A stretch of 64,000 nt of DNA from NCBI GenBank assembly GCA_043814035.1, contig JBDRKJ010000007.1, forward strand, positions 186,001-250,000, written 5' to 3'. Shown one piece after another: positions 16,232 to 25,319 of the stretch. Source of the DNA: Peribacter sp043814035. GTDB taxonomy: Bacteria; Patescibacteriota; Gracilibacteria; Peribacterales; Peribacteraceae. The notes below the pieces were generated by a model, which was given only the letters and a program-made list of their open reading frames with translations, ran no database searches and was not told the DNA's origin. Position 1 is the stretch's first letter. Every line of letters begins with the position of its first letter. The position numbers and the translations under genes were made by a program.

Positions 16232-16861
16232 TTACGTCCCCTGCCGATGCGCCTCGATCACGTCCTGTTTCGTGAGCGCACACAAATCTTCAATTTTGTA
16301 CCCGATCGCCCTCGCCACTTCGAGAATCGTCTGCGGGGTCGGGCCCTCGATCTCGAGAAAGGGCGGCGGCAGATTCTCGCTTGATCCATCGCACGAGAGA
16401 ATGTGATCCAGTTCGACGCGTACCGCCCCCAGCACGAAACGTGTGCGTGCAGAAAGCATGTCTCCGCGACGCGTAAAAGTATCATCGAGCAGGCTCTGCA
16501 TGAGCTGATAGCGCCGTTTACCCTTCGCCGCACCATGCTGTATGAACTCGTGCTCGGTGCGTCGCTTAAATTTGGGGCCAAGATCGGTGCGACTGGGCAG
16601 AACCAACGATGGGAGTTTTTGCTTAATCGTCAGCTCCAGCTGTTCGCCGTGCACACCCGTAAGCCGACGCAGCCTGGGCCCGCTCAGGCCCTTCTCGCGC
16701 ATGGCATCGGTGGGGCAATAGCGCTGCTCGGTAATGAAGAAATTCCCCTCATGTATAGCCCCGGCCTCGCGCAGCCTTTGCTGCACCTCCTCCGTATCGA
16801 CACCAAGAATCTTGGCCTCGATCTCGTCGTTGCCTGTGTCGTTAGCAAGGTTCTCGAACAT
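16232..16861 (-). CDS. CYTH-domain protein (class IV adenylate cyclase / triphosphatase-like)
   Basis: A 209-aa protein with the CYTH signature EIEAKILGVD near the N-terminus and further charged strands (LRRLTGVHGEQLELTIKQK, VRVELDHIL, FLEIEG) of the triphosphate tunnel fold. Members hydrolyse triphosphates such as inorganic triphosphate or thiamine triphosphate, or make cAMP. The activity cannot be chosen from sequence. A TATACT box lies 11 nt before the ATG. Confidence 0.87.
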   Translation of the reverse strand: MFENLANDTGNDEIEAKILGVDTEEVQQRLREAGAIHEGNFFITEQRYCPTDAMREKGLSGPRLRRLTGVHGEQLELTIKQKLPSLVLPSRTDLGPKFKRRTEHEFIQHGAAKGKRRYQLMQSLLDDTFTRRGDMLSARTRFVLGAVRVELDHILSCDGSSENLPPPFLEIEGPTPQTILEVARAIGYKIEDLCALTKQDVIEAHRQGT

Positions 16862-16961
16862 AAAGGAGCGGGAGTATACCTTCCTTCAAGGTTTGCAAAG
16901 CATCTTTTTCGCGACACTTAAGTGCTTTCAAGCGCACGAGGATTTGCTATGCTCTTGCGTA

Positions 16962-17058
16962 CGTTGGGGAGTCCCGCCTTCGCTCCTTCGGAGCTTCGGC
17001 GGGCAAGCGCCCCTTCTGCCATCATCGATCCAGATATTTTGCATCTCGTTGGGGAGTC
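16962..17058 (+). repeat. REP-like palindrome between two copies of the tRNA-Gln 5' end
   Basis: The 12-mer CGTTGGGGAGTC occurs at 16962-16973 and again at 17047-17058, where it spans the true tRNA 5' end. Between them sits a palindrome (16973-17003, CCCGCC...GGCGGG with a central CTCCTTCGGAG). A -10-like TATGCT (16948-16953) lies 11 nt before the upstream copy. The real tRNA has only GATATT at the same distance. Confidence 0.7.
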
Positions 17059-17124
17059 GCCAAGTGGTAAGGCACCTGCCTCTGGAGCAGGCATTCGGGG
17101 GTTCGAATCCCTCCTCCCCAGCCA
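17050..17124 (+). tRNA. tRNA-Gln (anticodon CUG), CCA encoded
   Basis: Full cloverleaf: acceptor TGGGGAG/CTCCCCA, anticodon stem CCTGC/GCAGG with loop CTCTGGA (anticodon CTG), T arm GGGGG-TTCGAAT-CCCTC with one G-U pair, discriminator G and encoded CCA at 17122-17124. The accessory island begins immediately downstream. Confidence 0.95.
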
Positions 17125-17254
17125 CTACGGGCATGCGTAAATAGACCCACGTGCCTATCCACGTGGAGCATCCCGGTGACCCACGTGCCCTTTCATATAT
17201 CTGATAATATTTCGTAACATTTGGAATCATTCCTCGTTTTACGTAGCGGAGAAT

Positions 17255-17562
17255 GAAGTTCTGGGTTGGCCTTCCATTTTGAATCAAAATGTCATCGATT
17301 ACTCCACCTCCTGTTTGGATCACACGTCACCCCGAAGGGTGGCAAGTGAAACGCGAAGGAGCAGACCGTGCCTCTGCAGTAACAGAGAAACAGTCTGTTG
17401 CCATCGATATCGGTCATGGAATTGCTCAACGCCAGAAAACGGAAATCTTCATCACAGGCAGAAACGGTCAGATCCGCGAGCGCAACTCGTTCGGTCATGA
17501 CCCAGCCTCCCGGCGCGGCTGAAATGTAGCCGGATTTTTTATTTCTGCCAACCCAGAACTTC
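17255..17562. repeat. 16-bp inverted repeats flanking the DUF2188 gene
   Basis: GAAGTTCTGGGTTGGC (17255-17270) and its exact reverse complement (17547-17562) bracket a 276-bp segment holding one small gene. Similarity extends outward with a TCTCC/GGAGA match after a 2-nt offset. The right copy lies just upstream of the helicase gene. It could be a small mobile cassette or a pair of operator sites. The 130 bp from the tRNA to the left copy contain two CCCACGTGCC repeats and no gene. Confidence 0.75.
17289..17522 (+). CDS. DUF2188 domain protein
   Basis: A 77-aa protein matching DUF2188: WITRHPEGWQVKREGADRASAV, then AIDIGHGIAQRQKTEIFITGRNGQIRERNSFGHDP. Such proteins are small, function unknown, and common on accessory DNA. 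It fills most of the segment between the inverted repeats. Family assignment is by pattern; function is not assignable. Confidence 0.8.
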   Translation: MSSITPPPVWITRHPEGWQVKREGADRASAVTEKQSVAIDIGHGIAQRQKTEIFITGRNGQIRERNSFGHDPASRRG

Positions 17563-17620
17563 TCTCCATTGAATGCGATAGTTGTCGAAACTGGCCTATC
17601 TATGGGGTAGGATGTGTTTG

Positions 17621-20600
17621 ATGTCCTCTGATCTCACATTCATCACAAACGAGCAAGGAAAGAGTCTCAAAGAACGGTTCAAAGTTCTGGTCAAAGACAC
17701 GCGCCTATTCGATGTTCTTGTGGGGTATTTCTACACGAGCGGTTTTCACGCCGTCTACAAGTCCCTCGAAAAGACCGAGAAAATCCGCATCCTCATTGGC
17801 ATCAGCACGAACCGTCAGACATATAACCTCGTGGAGCAATCAAAACAGCCCGAGCAGACTTCGATAGAATTTTCCCATGCAGAAGCCAAGGAGGAGTTTG
17901 AAAAGCGTATGGTGCATGAGATGGAGTGGGAAGCGAAAGACACCGTCACCGTAGAGGAGGGGGTACATACATTCATGAAGTGGTTGCGCTCGGGAAAGCT
18001 CGAAATTCGTGCCTATCCCTCTCAAAAAATCCATGCCAAGCTCTACATCATGACCTTCCCCGAGGGTGACCGCGACGCGGGTAGGGTCATCACAGGATCC
18101 AGCAACTTTACGCAATCGGGGCTTGTAGAAAACCTCGAGTTCAACGTCGAATTGAAGATGCGGGCAGATTACGAGTATGCGAGGAAGAAGTTCGAGGAAC
18201 TATGGAAAGACAGCGTGGACATGTCGGAGAAGTACATCGAAACCATCCAGAACAAAACATGGCTCAATGACACCATCACACCACGAGAAATGTTCTTGAA
18301 GTTCCTCTATGAATACTTCAAAGACGAGATCAATCGACCTGTGGAGCTCTTTTACCAGTACGTACCGACTGAGTTCAAGCAACTGGAATATCAGGAACAG
18401 GCCGTACTCAATGCAAAAAAAATCCTCGACGAGTACGGCGGGGTCTTCCTCTCCGACGTGGTGGGCTTGGGCAAAACCTATATGGCGGCCATGCTCGCGC
18501 AGCAACTGGATGGCAGGAGCCTCGTGCTCGCATCGCCGGTGCTGCTGGATGCGGACAATCCGGGATCATGGACAAATGTGTTCTCGGACTTCCGCGTGAG
18601 TGCAACCTTTGAGTCCATCGGGGTCCTCGAGAAGCTCCTCGAACGTGGAACTGATCAGTACAAGAACGTCTTCATCGACGAAGCACACCATTTCCGTACC
18701 GATACGAACATCACCTACGAAATGCTTGCACGCATTTGCAGAGGTAAACGAGTCATCCTTGTCTCGGCAACGCCATACAACAACTACCCGCGCGATATCC
18801 TCAACCAGATAAAGCTCTTCCAGAAGGGAAAGAGCAGCACCATCCCCAATATGCCGAACCTCGACGCGTTCTTCGCAATGCTCGAGCGCAAGCGCAAGAA
18901 TCTGGACCGGCAAAAGGACTACGAGGAATTCATGCGCGTCACCAAGGAAAACGCGAAGGAAGTACGTGAGAAAGTTCTGAAGTATCTGATGGTGAGACGG
19001 ACACGTTCCGAGATTATAAAATACTTCGGTGAGGATCTCGCAAAACAGAAACTGCGCTTCCCCGATGTTGCTGATCCTGAGGCTGTGTTCTACGAGTTCA
19101 ATTCCGAGGAAGACAAGGTCTTCTCTCGGACCATTGAGATCATTGCCCGCGAATTCAGTTACGCGCGGTACATGCCTCTCTCGTCCAAGTATTACAAGGG
19201 CGATCTCCAAGGTTCCGAGGAGCAGGCGCAGGTAAACATGGGTAAGTTCATGAAGATCCTTCTCATCAAGCGTCTGGAGAGCAGTTTCTTTGCTTTCCGA
19301 AATACCGTAGCAAGGTTCATTCATTCCTATGAGCGGTTCCTTGAGGAATATGAAAAGGGATCGGTGTATGTGAGTCGCAAGCACTCGCTCAAGCTCTTTG
19401 ATCTCCTGGAGCGTGACGACGATGCTGCGGTGGACCGTCTGATGGAACAGGACAAGGCGCAGAAATACGATGCAAAGGACTTTAAGAAGGAATTCGAAAG
19501 CGATCTGCGAAGCGACCTTGCGGCTCTCCGGGAAATCGAGAAACTCTGGAAGGGCATCGTGCGGGACCCGAAACTGATCGCTTTTGCAGAGATACTCACT
19601 TCCCGACCCCTGCTGAAGGACAATAAGCTCATCGTCTTCACGGAATCGAAGGAAACCGCCGAATACCTAGCCGAAAGTCTGAATGAACGTCTCGGAAACG
19701 TGCTGTGCTATACGGGCAGCTCGGATGCTTCGGTACGAGAGCAGGTCATCAAGAACTTCGATGCGAAGGTAAAAAATCCAAAGGATGACTACCGGATTCT
19801 CATCGCCACCGAAGTGCTTGCGGAAGGTGTGAACCTCCATCGCAGCAACGTCGTCATCAACTACGACATTCCATGGAATCCGACCCGTGTCATGCAGCGT
19901 GTCGGACGCATCAACCGCGTGGATACCAAGTTCCCGAAAATCTACACGTTCAACTTCTTCCCGACGAAGCAAAGCAACGACCAAATCAAGCTGCGGGAGT
20001 CCGCCGAATCGAAAATACATGCCTTCATCGAAATGTTGGGAGCCGATGCACGACTGCTCACCGATGGAGAGGAAATAAAATCGCATGATCTCTTCGTTCG
20101 TCTTTCGTCGAAGCAGACGATTACGGGAGAAGGCGAGGGTGTGGAGAGCGAGTTGAAATATCTCTCCATCATTCGCGACCTTCGTGACAATGAACCTGAC
20201 ATCTTTGAGCACATCAAGCGTCTGCCAAAGAAAGCGCGCACTGCTAGAGCCAGCACCGAACTTCGCGATTCTCTCCTCACCTACTTCCGCAAGGGCAAAC
20301 TGCAAAAGTTCTTCCTCGCAGGGGCAAAGAACGCTGCGAGGGAACTGGATTTCCTTGCTGCCGCTTCCTACTTGGAGGCCGAGAAGAACGTGAAACGTGA
20401 GGAATTGGGCAAGCGGTATTACGAATACCTTGAACAGAACAAAGAGGCGTTCCGCTTCGCCACCAATGAGGAAGTGGAGATGATGGAGACACAAGGAAGA
20501 ACGGGGGCAGACAAAGGCACGCGTCTCCTGAAGATTCTTCGCGCCTCAGACATCCGTAGATTCAAGGGATACACCGAGGATGACGAAGTCTATTTGGAGA

Positions 20601-20824
20601 GGGTCATCCGGGAAGTGCAAGACGGCGGTATGCCCAAGCAGACGCTCAAGGAAGTCATGAAGCTCATTGAGAAGGAAATGGAAGGTGGCATACATCCCCT
20701 GAAGATCCTCGGCGCTCTGCGTACGTGTATCCCAGAGGAGTTCTTCAAGGAGAGCCTCGTGAGTAGCGCAGCTAAGACAGCGGGTCCGCGCGAGGTTATT
20801 CTGTCCGAATATTTCAAAGCTTGA
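17621..20824 (+). CDS. PLD-nuclease / SF2 helicase of a restriction-like pair
   Basis: A 1067-aa protein from the ATG at 17621; TTG starts slightly upstream are possible. N-terminal phospholipase-D-type nuclease domain: IHAKLYI followed by ITGSSNFTQSGLVENLEFNVE (HxK...GSxN...E). Then a SNF2-like SF2 helicase: Walker A SDVVGLGKTYMAA, Walker B FIDEAHHFR, motif III LVSATPYNN, motifs V-VI LIATEVLAEGVNLH and MQRVGRINRVD. The tail is helical. It is 4 bp before the methylase gene, so the two are co-translated. Similar PLD-helicases occur in restriction and DISARM-like systems. Antiphage restriction with ATP-driven translocation is an inference. Confidence 0.88.
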   Translation: MSSDLTFITNEQGKSLKERFKVLVKDTRLFDVLVGYFYTSGFHAVYKSLEKTEKIRILIGISTNRQTYNLVEQSKQPEQTSIEFSHAEAKEEFEKRMVHEMEWEAKDTVTVEEGVHTFMKWLRSGKLEIRAYPSQKIHAKLYIMTFPEGDRDAGRVITGSSNFTQSGLVENLEFNVELKMRADYEYARKKFEELWKDSVDMSEKYIETIQNKTWLNDTITPREMFLKFLYEYFKDEINRPVELFYQYVPTEFKQLEYQEQAVLNAKKILDEYGGVFLSDVVGLGKTYMAAMLAQQLDGRSLVLASPVLLDADNPGSWTNVFSDFRVSATFESIGVLEKLLERGTDQYKNVFIDEAHHFRTDTNITYEMLARICRGKRVILVSATPYNNYPRDILNQIKLFQKGKSSTIPNMPNLDAFFAMLERKRKNLDRQKDYEEFMRVTKENAKEVREKVLKYLMVRRTRSEIIKYFGEDLAKQKLRFPDVADPEAVFYEFNSEEDKVFSRTIEIIAREFSYARYMPLSSKYYKGDLQGSEEQAQVNMGKFMKILLIKRLESSFFAFRNTVARFIHSYERFLEEYEKGSVYVSRKHSLKLFDLLERDDDAAVDRLMEQDKAQKYDAKDFKKEFESDLRSDLAALREIEKLWKGIVRDPKLIAFAEILTSRPLLKDNKLIVFTESKETAEYLAESLNERLGNVLCYTGSSDASVREQVIKNFDAKVKNPKDDYRILIATEVLAEGVNLHRSNVVINYDIPWNPTRVMQRVGRINRVDTKFPKIYTFNFFPTKQSNDQIKLRESAESKIHAFIEMLGADARLLTDGEEIKSHDLFVRLSSKQTITGEGEGVESELKYLSIIRDLRDNEPDIFEHIKRLPKKARTARASTELRDSLLTYFRKGKLQKFFLAGAKNAARELDFLAAASYLEAEKNVKREELGKRYYEYLEQNKEAFRFATNEEVEMMETQGRTGADKGTRLLKILRASDIRRFKGYTEDDEVYLERVIREVQDGGMPKQTLKEVMKLIEKEMEGGIHPLKILGALRTCIPEEFFKESLVSSAAKTAGPREVILSEYFKA

Positions 20825-20828
20825 TCCT

Positions 20829-23800
20829 ATGGATAATATCGCAGCCGCCAACCTTATTCGCACCACCTTCCAGAACCCATTCGATAAGGCGCGGTATGTG
20901 TCCTTCGCGAAGAACCTGCTCAATACGATCGATGAATTCAAAGCTTTCTCCCTCTACGGTCAGTACGTTCCTGAGAAATTCCGCGAGTTTGTGAAAGGAT
21001 ACGAGCGCATTGGCACATTTACTGATCCTGAAGGGCTGAAGCTAGATGTCCTCATCGTTCATCTCAAGAGCGAAACAACCTTGGCCCGGGCACGAACCTC
21101 ACAGCGCAACTTCATCGCTAACTATCTGAAGAGCAGAGATGCGAAGGATGCCGGACTGATCGCTTTTGTCGCTCCGAACCCTGAGGACTGGCGATTCTCC
21201 TTTGTGAAGATGGACTACAAACTCGTGGAGAAGGGCGGAAAGTTCAAGGCTGAAGAAGACTTCACTCCCGCACGCCGCTACTCGTTTCTCGTCGGTTCTC
21301 ACGAGAGCAGCCACACGGCACAGCGGCAATTGCTCCCCATCCTTGCAGACGACAAGCACAATCCGACACTCAGCCTCATCGAGAACGCCTTCAGCATCGA
21401 AACCGTCACCAAGGAGTTCTTCGAAAAGTACCGCGATCTATTTGTGCGCGTGAAAGAGGCATTGGATGCCCTCGTAGATTCAGACAAAGTCCTTAGGAAA
21501 GAGTTTAGAGCAAAAGACGTGAACACGGCTGACTTCGCAAAGAAGCTACTTGGGCAAATCGTCTTCCTCTACTTTCTGCAGAAGAAAGGCTGGTTCGGAG
21601 TAGCGCGCGATGCCGCGTGGGGTAGCGGTCATAAGAACTTTTTACGCCAGCTTTTCGAGGGGAAGCTCATGCGCTACAAGAATTTCTTTGACGACGTGCT
21701 TGAACCGCTCTTCTACGAAGCGCTCGCCGTCGAGCGTGAGGAAAACTACTACAGCAAGTTCAACTGCAAAATCCCGTTTCTCAATGGCGGCCTATTCGAT
21801 CCCCTCAATGGATACGATTGGGTGCATACCGACATCACCTTCTCCAATGACCTCTTCTCGAACACAGTAAAAACCAAGGAGGGGGACATCGGCTCAGGAA
21901 TTCTCGACATCTTCGACCGCTACAACTTCACCGTGAAGGAAGATGAACCGCTGGAAAAAGAGGTGGCCGTTGATCCGGAAATGCTCGGCAAAGTGTTCGA
22001 GAATTTGCTGGAGGTGGATGAGCGCAGTGCGAAGGGGACGTACTACACGCCCCGCGAAATCGTTCATTACATGTGCGAGGAAAGCCTCATCAACTATCTT
22101 GCCACGGAACTGGAAGGCAAAGTTTTGAAGGAAGACATCACAAAACTCGTGTACTCGGGGAACATGATGATCGAGCATGAGAGCCGCGTGGCGAACGAAG
22201 GAAAGGAAACGCGCGATTACTCCTTCAAGCTGCCGGAAAGCATCCGCAAACACGCAGTACTCATCGATCAGAAGCTTGAAGACATTCGTGTCTGTGATCC
22301 CGCCATCGGTTCCGGCGCATTCCCCGTTGGCATGATGAGTGAGATCGTGAGCGCCAGAGAGACGCTTTCCAGCTATCTCCCCGCAACGGGGAATCGCACT
22401 CCATACGATTTTAAGCGGCACGCTATTCAGGAATGCCTCTACGGCGTCGATCTCGATCCTGGGGCTGTGGAGATCGCTAAGCTGCGTCTCTGGCTCTCAC
22501 TGATCGTGGACGAGGATGACATTGCACGCATCAAGCCGCTGCCGAACCTCGATTACCGCATTATGCAGGGCAATAGCCTCCTTGAAGAGTTCGAGGGCAT
22601 TCGATTGTTCGATGAAAAGCTATTGGAAAGTAATACAGAAGACAAAGAGAAAGAACTTGCGAATGCGAAAGACAAGATCAGCACCCTGCAGCAGGAGTAC
22701 TTCGCGTTGCACTCCAGTGGAAAGCTCAAAGACGTGCGGAAAGATGAAATCCAGCTTGAAATCAAACGATTGCAGGCACTCCAGAAGCAGCTGCAGGCGA
22801 AGCCGAAACCAACGGAGAAAGTCGGCATGTTCGACTCACCGAGCCGTGTGGGAGACGTGCTCAACAAACTCAAGACTCTTCATAAAGCTTTCTTCGAGGC
22901 AACACAGCGTAAGAAAAAAGATGAGATCAAAAAGCAGATCGAGGAATTGGAATGGGAGCTGATCGAAATATCACTGACCGAGAAGAAAAAAAACGACCTT
23001 CTCGCCAAGCTCAAGCGCACGCGCGTACGTCCGTTCTTCCTTTGGAAACTACATTTCGCAGATGTCTTTAGGGAAAAGGGTGGTTTCGATATTGTAATAG
23101 CCAATCCTCCGTATTTGCGTGTTCAGGGTATTGATAAATCCCAAGTCCAAACCTATAAAAAACTATATCGATCAGCGACTGGCAGATTTGATCTGTATGT
23201 TTTATTTGTTGAATGTGCAATATCTCTTACAAGAAAGAACGGAACTATCAATTTCATCATGCCTGATAAATGGAAAAATTCTGCTTTTGGAAGCGGCTTG
23301 AGAAGTATTATTTCAGCAAGTAATTATCTTTATAAACTTATTTCTTTTGAGGAATATCAAGTCTTCAATGCATCAACGTACTCGTCATTGGCTTGGTTTA
23401 GGAAAAGCGATAACAAGTCTTTTCTTTTTTCTAAACTGCAAAGAGACCTGAAAACGAATCGAGAACTAGATGAGTATTTGAATGAACTTAATGAAGGCAA
23501 ATTTTCTGAGATTCAGGCAGACACTTTAGATAGTACGAAAAGTTGGACTCTAACTTCTTCTGAAACTGGAACTGTGATATTAAAAATGAGAAAACAGCCT
23601 TTGACCACAAAAGATATTTTTGAGGGAATTTATCAAGGCATCATCACTATAGGAGATGATATTTTTTACATCCCTGGGAAAATTGAAGGTGATCATTTCA
23701 TCGGAAAATCAGACCGTCTGGGTGAGGAGGTTATTTTTGAGAAAGAAATCATGAAACCATTGTTAATGGGTGATGACATCAAAAGGTATGCCCCCCTTGT

Positions 23801-24440
23801 GAATAGCATGTTTTGTTTGTATCCGCATTACGTTGCTGACTCAAAAACAAAACCATATGAAGAAGCTGTGTTGCGCGAGAAATTCCCAATGGCATTTAAG
23901 TATCTAATGAAATTCAAAGAAGAACTGCAGAGCAAAAAGGTAAAATATAAGACTAATCCGACCCATTGGTACTCTCTACATAGAGCAAGAGAAATGGAGG
24001 TATTTGAACAAGAAAAAATAATAACTCCGTATCTATCTCTGACTGGTGACATGACGCTTGATACCAACTCTCACTATACGAATGCTAAATGTTATAATTT
24101 AGTGAAGAAAACTACCATGGAAGGTAGCTATAGATTTTACTTGGGTCTGCTCAACTCAAAACTGACAAGCTATTACATTCGCTGCTCAGGGACTGTTTTT
24201 AGGGGTGGCTATCTCGCGTACACAAGCGATTATCTCGATTCTTTGCCGCTTCCCGATTCAAGCCTCACAAAAGAGCAGCACGATATCGAAAGCTATGTTG
24301 ATCGCGCTCTTGAAGCAAAAAAGGGAAATCCGAAAGCAGATACGAAACAAATCGAAGCCGAGATCGATAAGTTGGTCTATCAAATATATGGACTGACGGA
24401 GGAGGAGATCAGGACTCTTGAGAAGAGCATCGCAAGGTAG
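20829..24440 (+). CDS. Eco57I-type N6-adenine DNA methylase (type IIG-like)
   Basis: A 1203-aa protein. Methylase motif I DPAIGSGAFPVG is near residue 490 and motif IV NPPYLRV near 759, separated by a long coiled coil (about 600-740), as in Eco57I/PglX-like enzymes. The N-terminal segment KLDVLIVHLK...RARTSQRNFI resembles a nuclease-like domain with a degenerate D-x5-HxK site; no clear PD-ExK is seen. Residues about 755-1135 form the target-recognition part. The DNA encoding it (about 23090-24230) is visibly A+T richer than the rest of the gene, suggesting module exchange. Together with the helicase it would form a two-gene restriction-modification-like system. Confidence 0.88.
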   Translation: MDNIAAANLIRTTFQNPFDKARYVSFAKNLLNTIDEFKAFSLYGQYVPEKFREFVKGYERIGTFTDPEGLKLDVLIVHLKSETTLARARTSQRNFIANYLKSRDAKDAGLIAFVAPNPEDWRFSFVKMDYKLVEKGGKFKAEEDFTPARRYSFLVGSHESSHTAQRQLLPILADDKHNPTLSLIENAFSIETVTKEFFEKYRDLFVRVKEALDALVDSDKVLRKEFRAKDVNTADFAKKLLGQIVFLYFLQKKGWFGVARDAAWGSGHKNFLRQLFEGKLMRYKNFFDDVLEPLFYEALAVEREENYYSKFNCKIPFLNGGLFDPLNGYDWVHTDITFSNDLFSNTVKTKEGDIGSGILDIFDRYNFTVKEDEPLEKEVAVDPEMLGKVFENLLEVDERSAKGTYYTPREIVHYMCEESLINYLATELEGKVLKEDITKLVYSGNMMIEHESRVANEGKETRDYSFKLPESIRKHAVLIDQKLEDIRVCDPAIGSGAFPVGMMSEIVSARETLSSYLPATGNRTPYDFKRHAIQECLYGVDLDPGAVEIAKLRLWLSLIVDEDDIARIKPLPNLDYRIMQGNSLLEEFEGIRLFDEKLLESNTEDKEKELANAKDKISTLQQEYFALHSSGKLKDVRKDEIQLEIKRLQALQKQLQAKPKPTEKVGMFDSPSRVGDVLNKLKTLHKAFFEATQRKKKDEIKKQIEELEWELIEISLTEKKKNDLLAKLKRTRVRPFFLWKLHFADVFREKGGFDIVIANPPYLRVQGIDKSQVQTYKKLYRSATGRFDLYVLFVECAISLTRKNGTINFIMPDKWKNSAFGSGLRSIISASNYLYKLISFEEYQVFNASTYSSLAWFRKSDNKSFLFSKLQRDLKTNRELDEYLNELNEGKFSEIQADTLDSTKSWTLTSSETGTVILKMRKQPLTTKDIFEGIYQGIITIGDDIFYIPGKIEGDHFIGKSDRLGEEVIFEKEIMKPLLMGDDIKRYAPLVNSMFCLYPHYVADSKTKPYEEAVLREKFPMAFKYLMKFKEELQSKKVKYKTNPTHWYSLHRAREMEVFEQEKIITPYLSLTGDMTLDTNSHYTNAKCYNLVKKTTMEGSYRFYLGLLNSKLTSYYIRCSGTVFRGGYLAYTSDYLDSLPLPDSSLTKEQHDIESYVDRALEAKKGNPKADTKQIEAEIDKLVYQIYGLTEEEIRTLEKSIAR

Positions 24441-24446
24441 CGTGGC

Positions 24447-25205
24447 TTATCCGGTCTTGAGAATGATCCCCGAGGGGCTGACTGATTGTTTCCTCCTGCG
24501 TTCCATAGCTTCCTTCGCCCTTCCCTTGGGCGTAGCAAGAACGAAGATTTGTCTGGTCTCGTAGAACTCGAAAAGCCAGAGATGGCCGTTCTTCACGGTC
24601 TCGAAAGGGATGACCTTCGCTCTACAGACACGGCCATCTCCCATGATGATCGTCTTCGCCGAGCGCGCAAAGGCCATGATGTCTGCGTTTGCGAGGATCT
24701 TCTGACCGTCCTCGCTCTTAAAATCGACCACGTTGTACCAATGATCGTCGTATCGCTCCTTCCATTCGCTGAAGCGGTAGTTAAGTCCGCGTGCGATGCG
24801 GATGAGCACCACCTGGACCCTTCGCCAGTCCTCGTCACTAATCTCGATGGCACGGACTTTCTCTCCGGTGAAGAGGCCGCTTTTCGTGAGAACGTCGAAT
24901 GTCACGGTCTGCGCGGCGATCTTTGGTCCAAGTCCGACGAACCGTTTCATCGCCCTTGCCACGCTGCCGAGGAAGTGAGTCTTCGAGACGGGATTGCCAA
25001 CGCCAGCATCGTGTACTAGAAGAGTTTTGAACAACTCGTCGTCCTTTGAGTATTTTTTGCGGCAAGCCTCGCAGGACGGGACAGTCACGAGATCAGGGGT
25101 TCCCTTCGCGTACAGCGAACGAGGGGGAATGTGATCCTCATTTTCTGCGGTATTCGGGCAGTACGCGCACCTCATCCCGTGCCACCAAGGCTGCCTCTTC
25201 TGCAT
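24447..25205 (-). CDS. HNH-like endonuclease protein
   Basis: A 252-aa protein. The N-terminus has a zinc-stabilised HNH-like core: MRCAYCPNTAENEDHIPPRSLYAKG...VTVPSCEACRKKYSKDDE, with two CxxC pairs, the EDH catalytic start and a lysine/asparagine-poor second half. The C-terminal 150 residues are not recognised. It ends 6 bp from the methylase stop, convergent. Its place in the island suggests a DNA-targeting effector, but it may be independent. The start could be the ATG at 25175, just before CAYC. Confidence 0.75.
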   Translation of the reverse strand: MQKRQPWWHGMRCAYCPNTAENEDHIPPRSLYAKGTPDLVTVPSCEACRKKYSKDDELFKTLLVHDAGVGNPVSKTHFLGSVARAMKRFVGLGPKIAAQTVTFDVLTKSGLFTGEKVRAIEISDEDWRRVQVVLIRIARGLNYRFSEWKERYDDHWYNVVDFKSEDGQKILANADIMAFARSAKTIIMGDGRVCRAKVIPFETVKNGHLWLFEFYETRQIFVLATPKGRAKEAMERRRKQSVSPSGIILKTG

Positions 25206-25319
25206 ACTTTCATTTTAGCGTAACCCTCTCACGGGCAACTCACCCGAATGTCTGGCATCCATCTGCAAACTCGCAATCGAGGTTGGCGACACTGGCGGTC
25301 TCGGCGTATATTTCGGTAC

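Noticed and set aside
18566..19384. 272-codon minus-strand frame inside the helicase gene
   Set aside because: The plus-strand frame carries all helicase motifs; the antisense translation shows no domain.
19667..20494. 275-codon minus-strand frame inside the helicase gene
   Set aside because: Same reason; antisense of conserved helicase motifs V-VI and tail.
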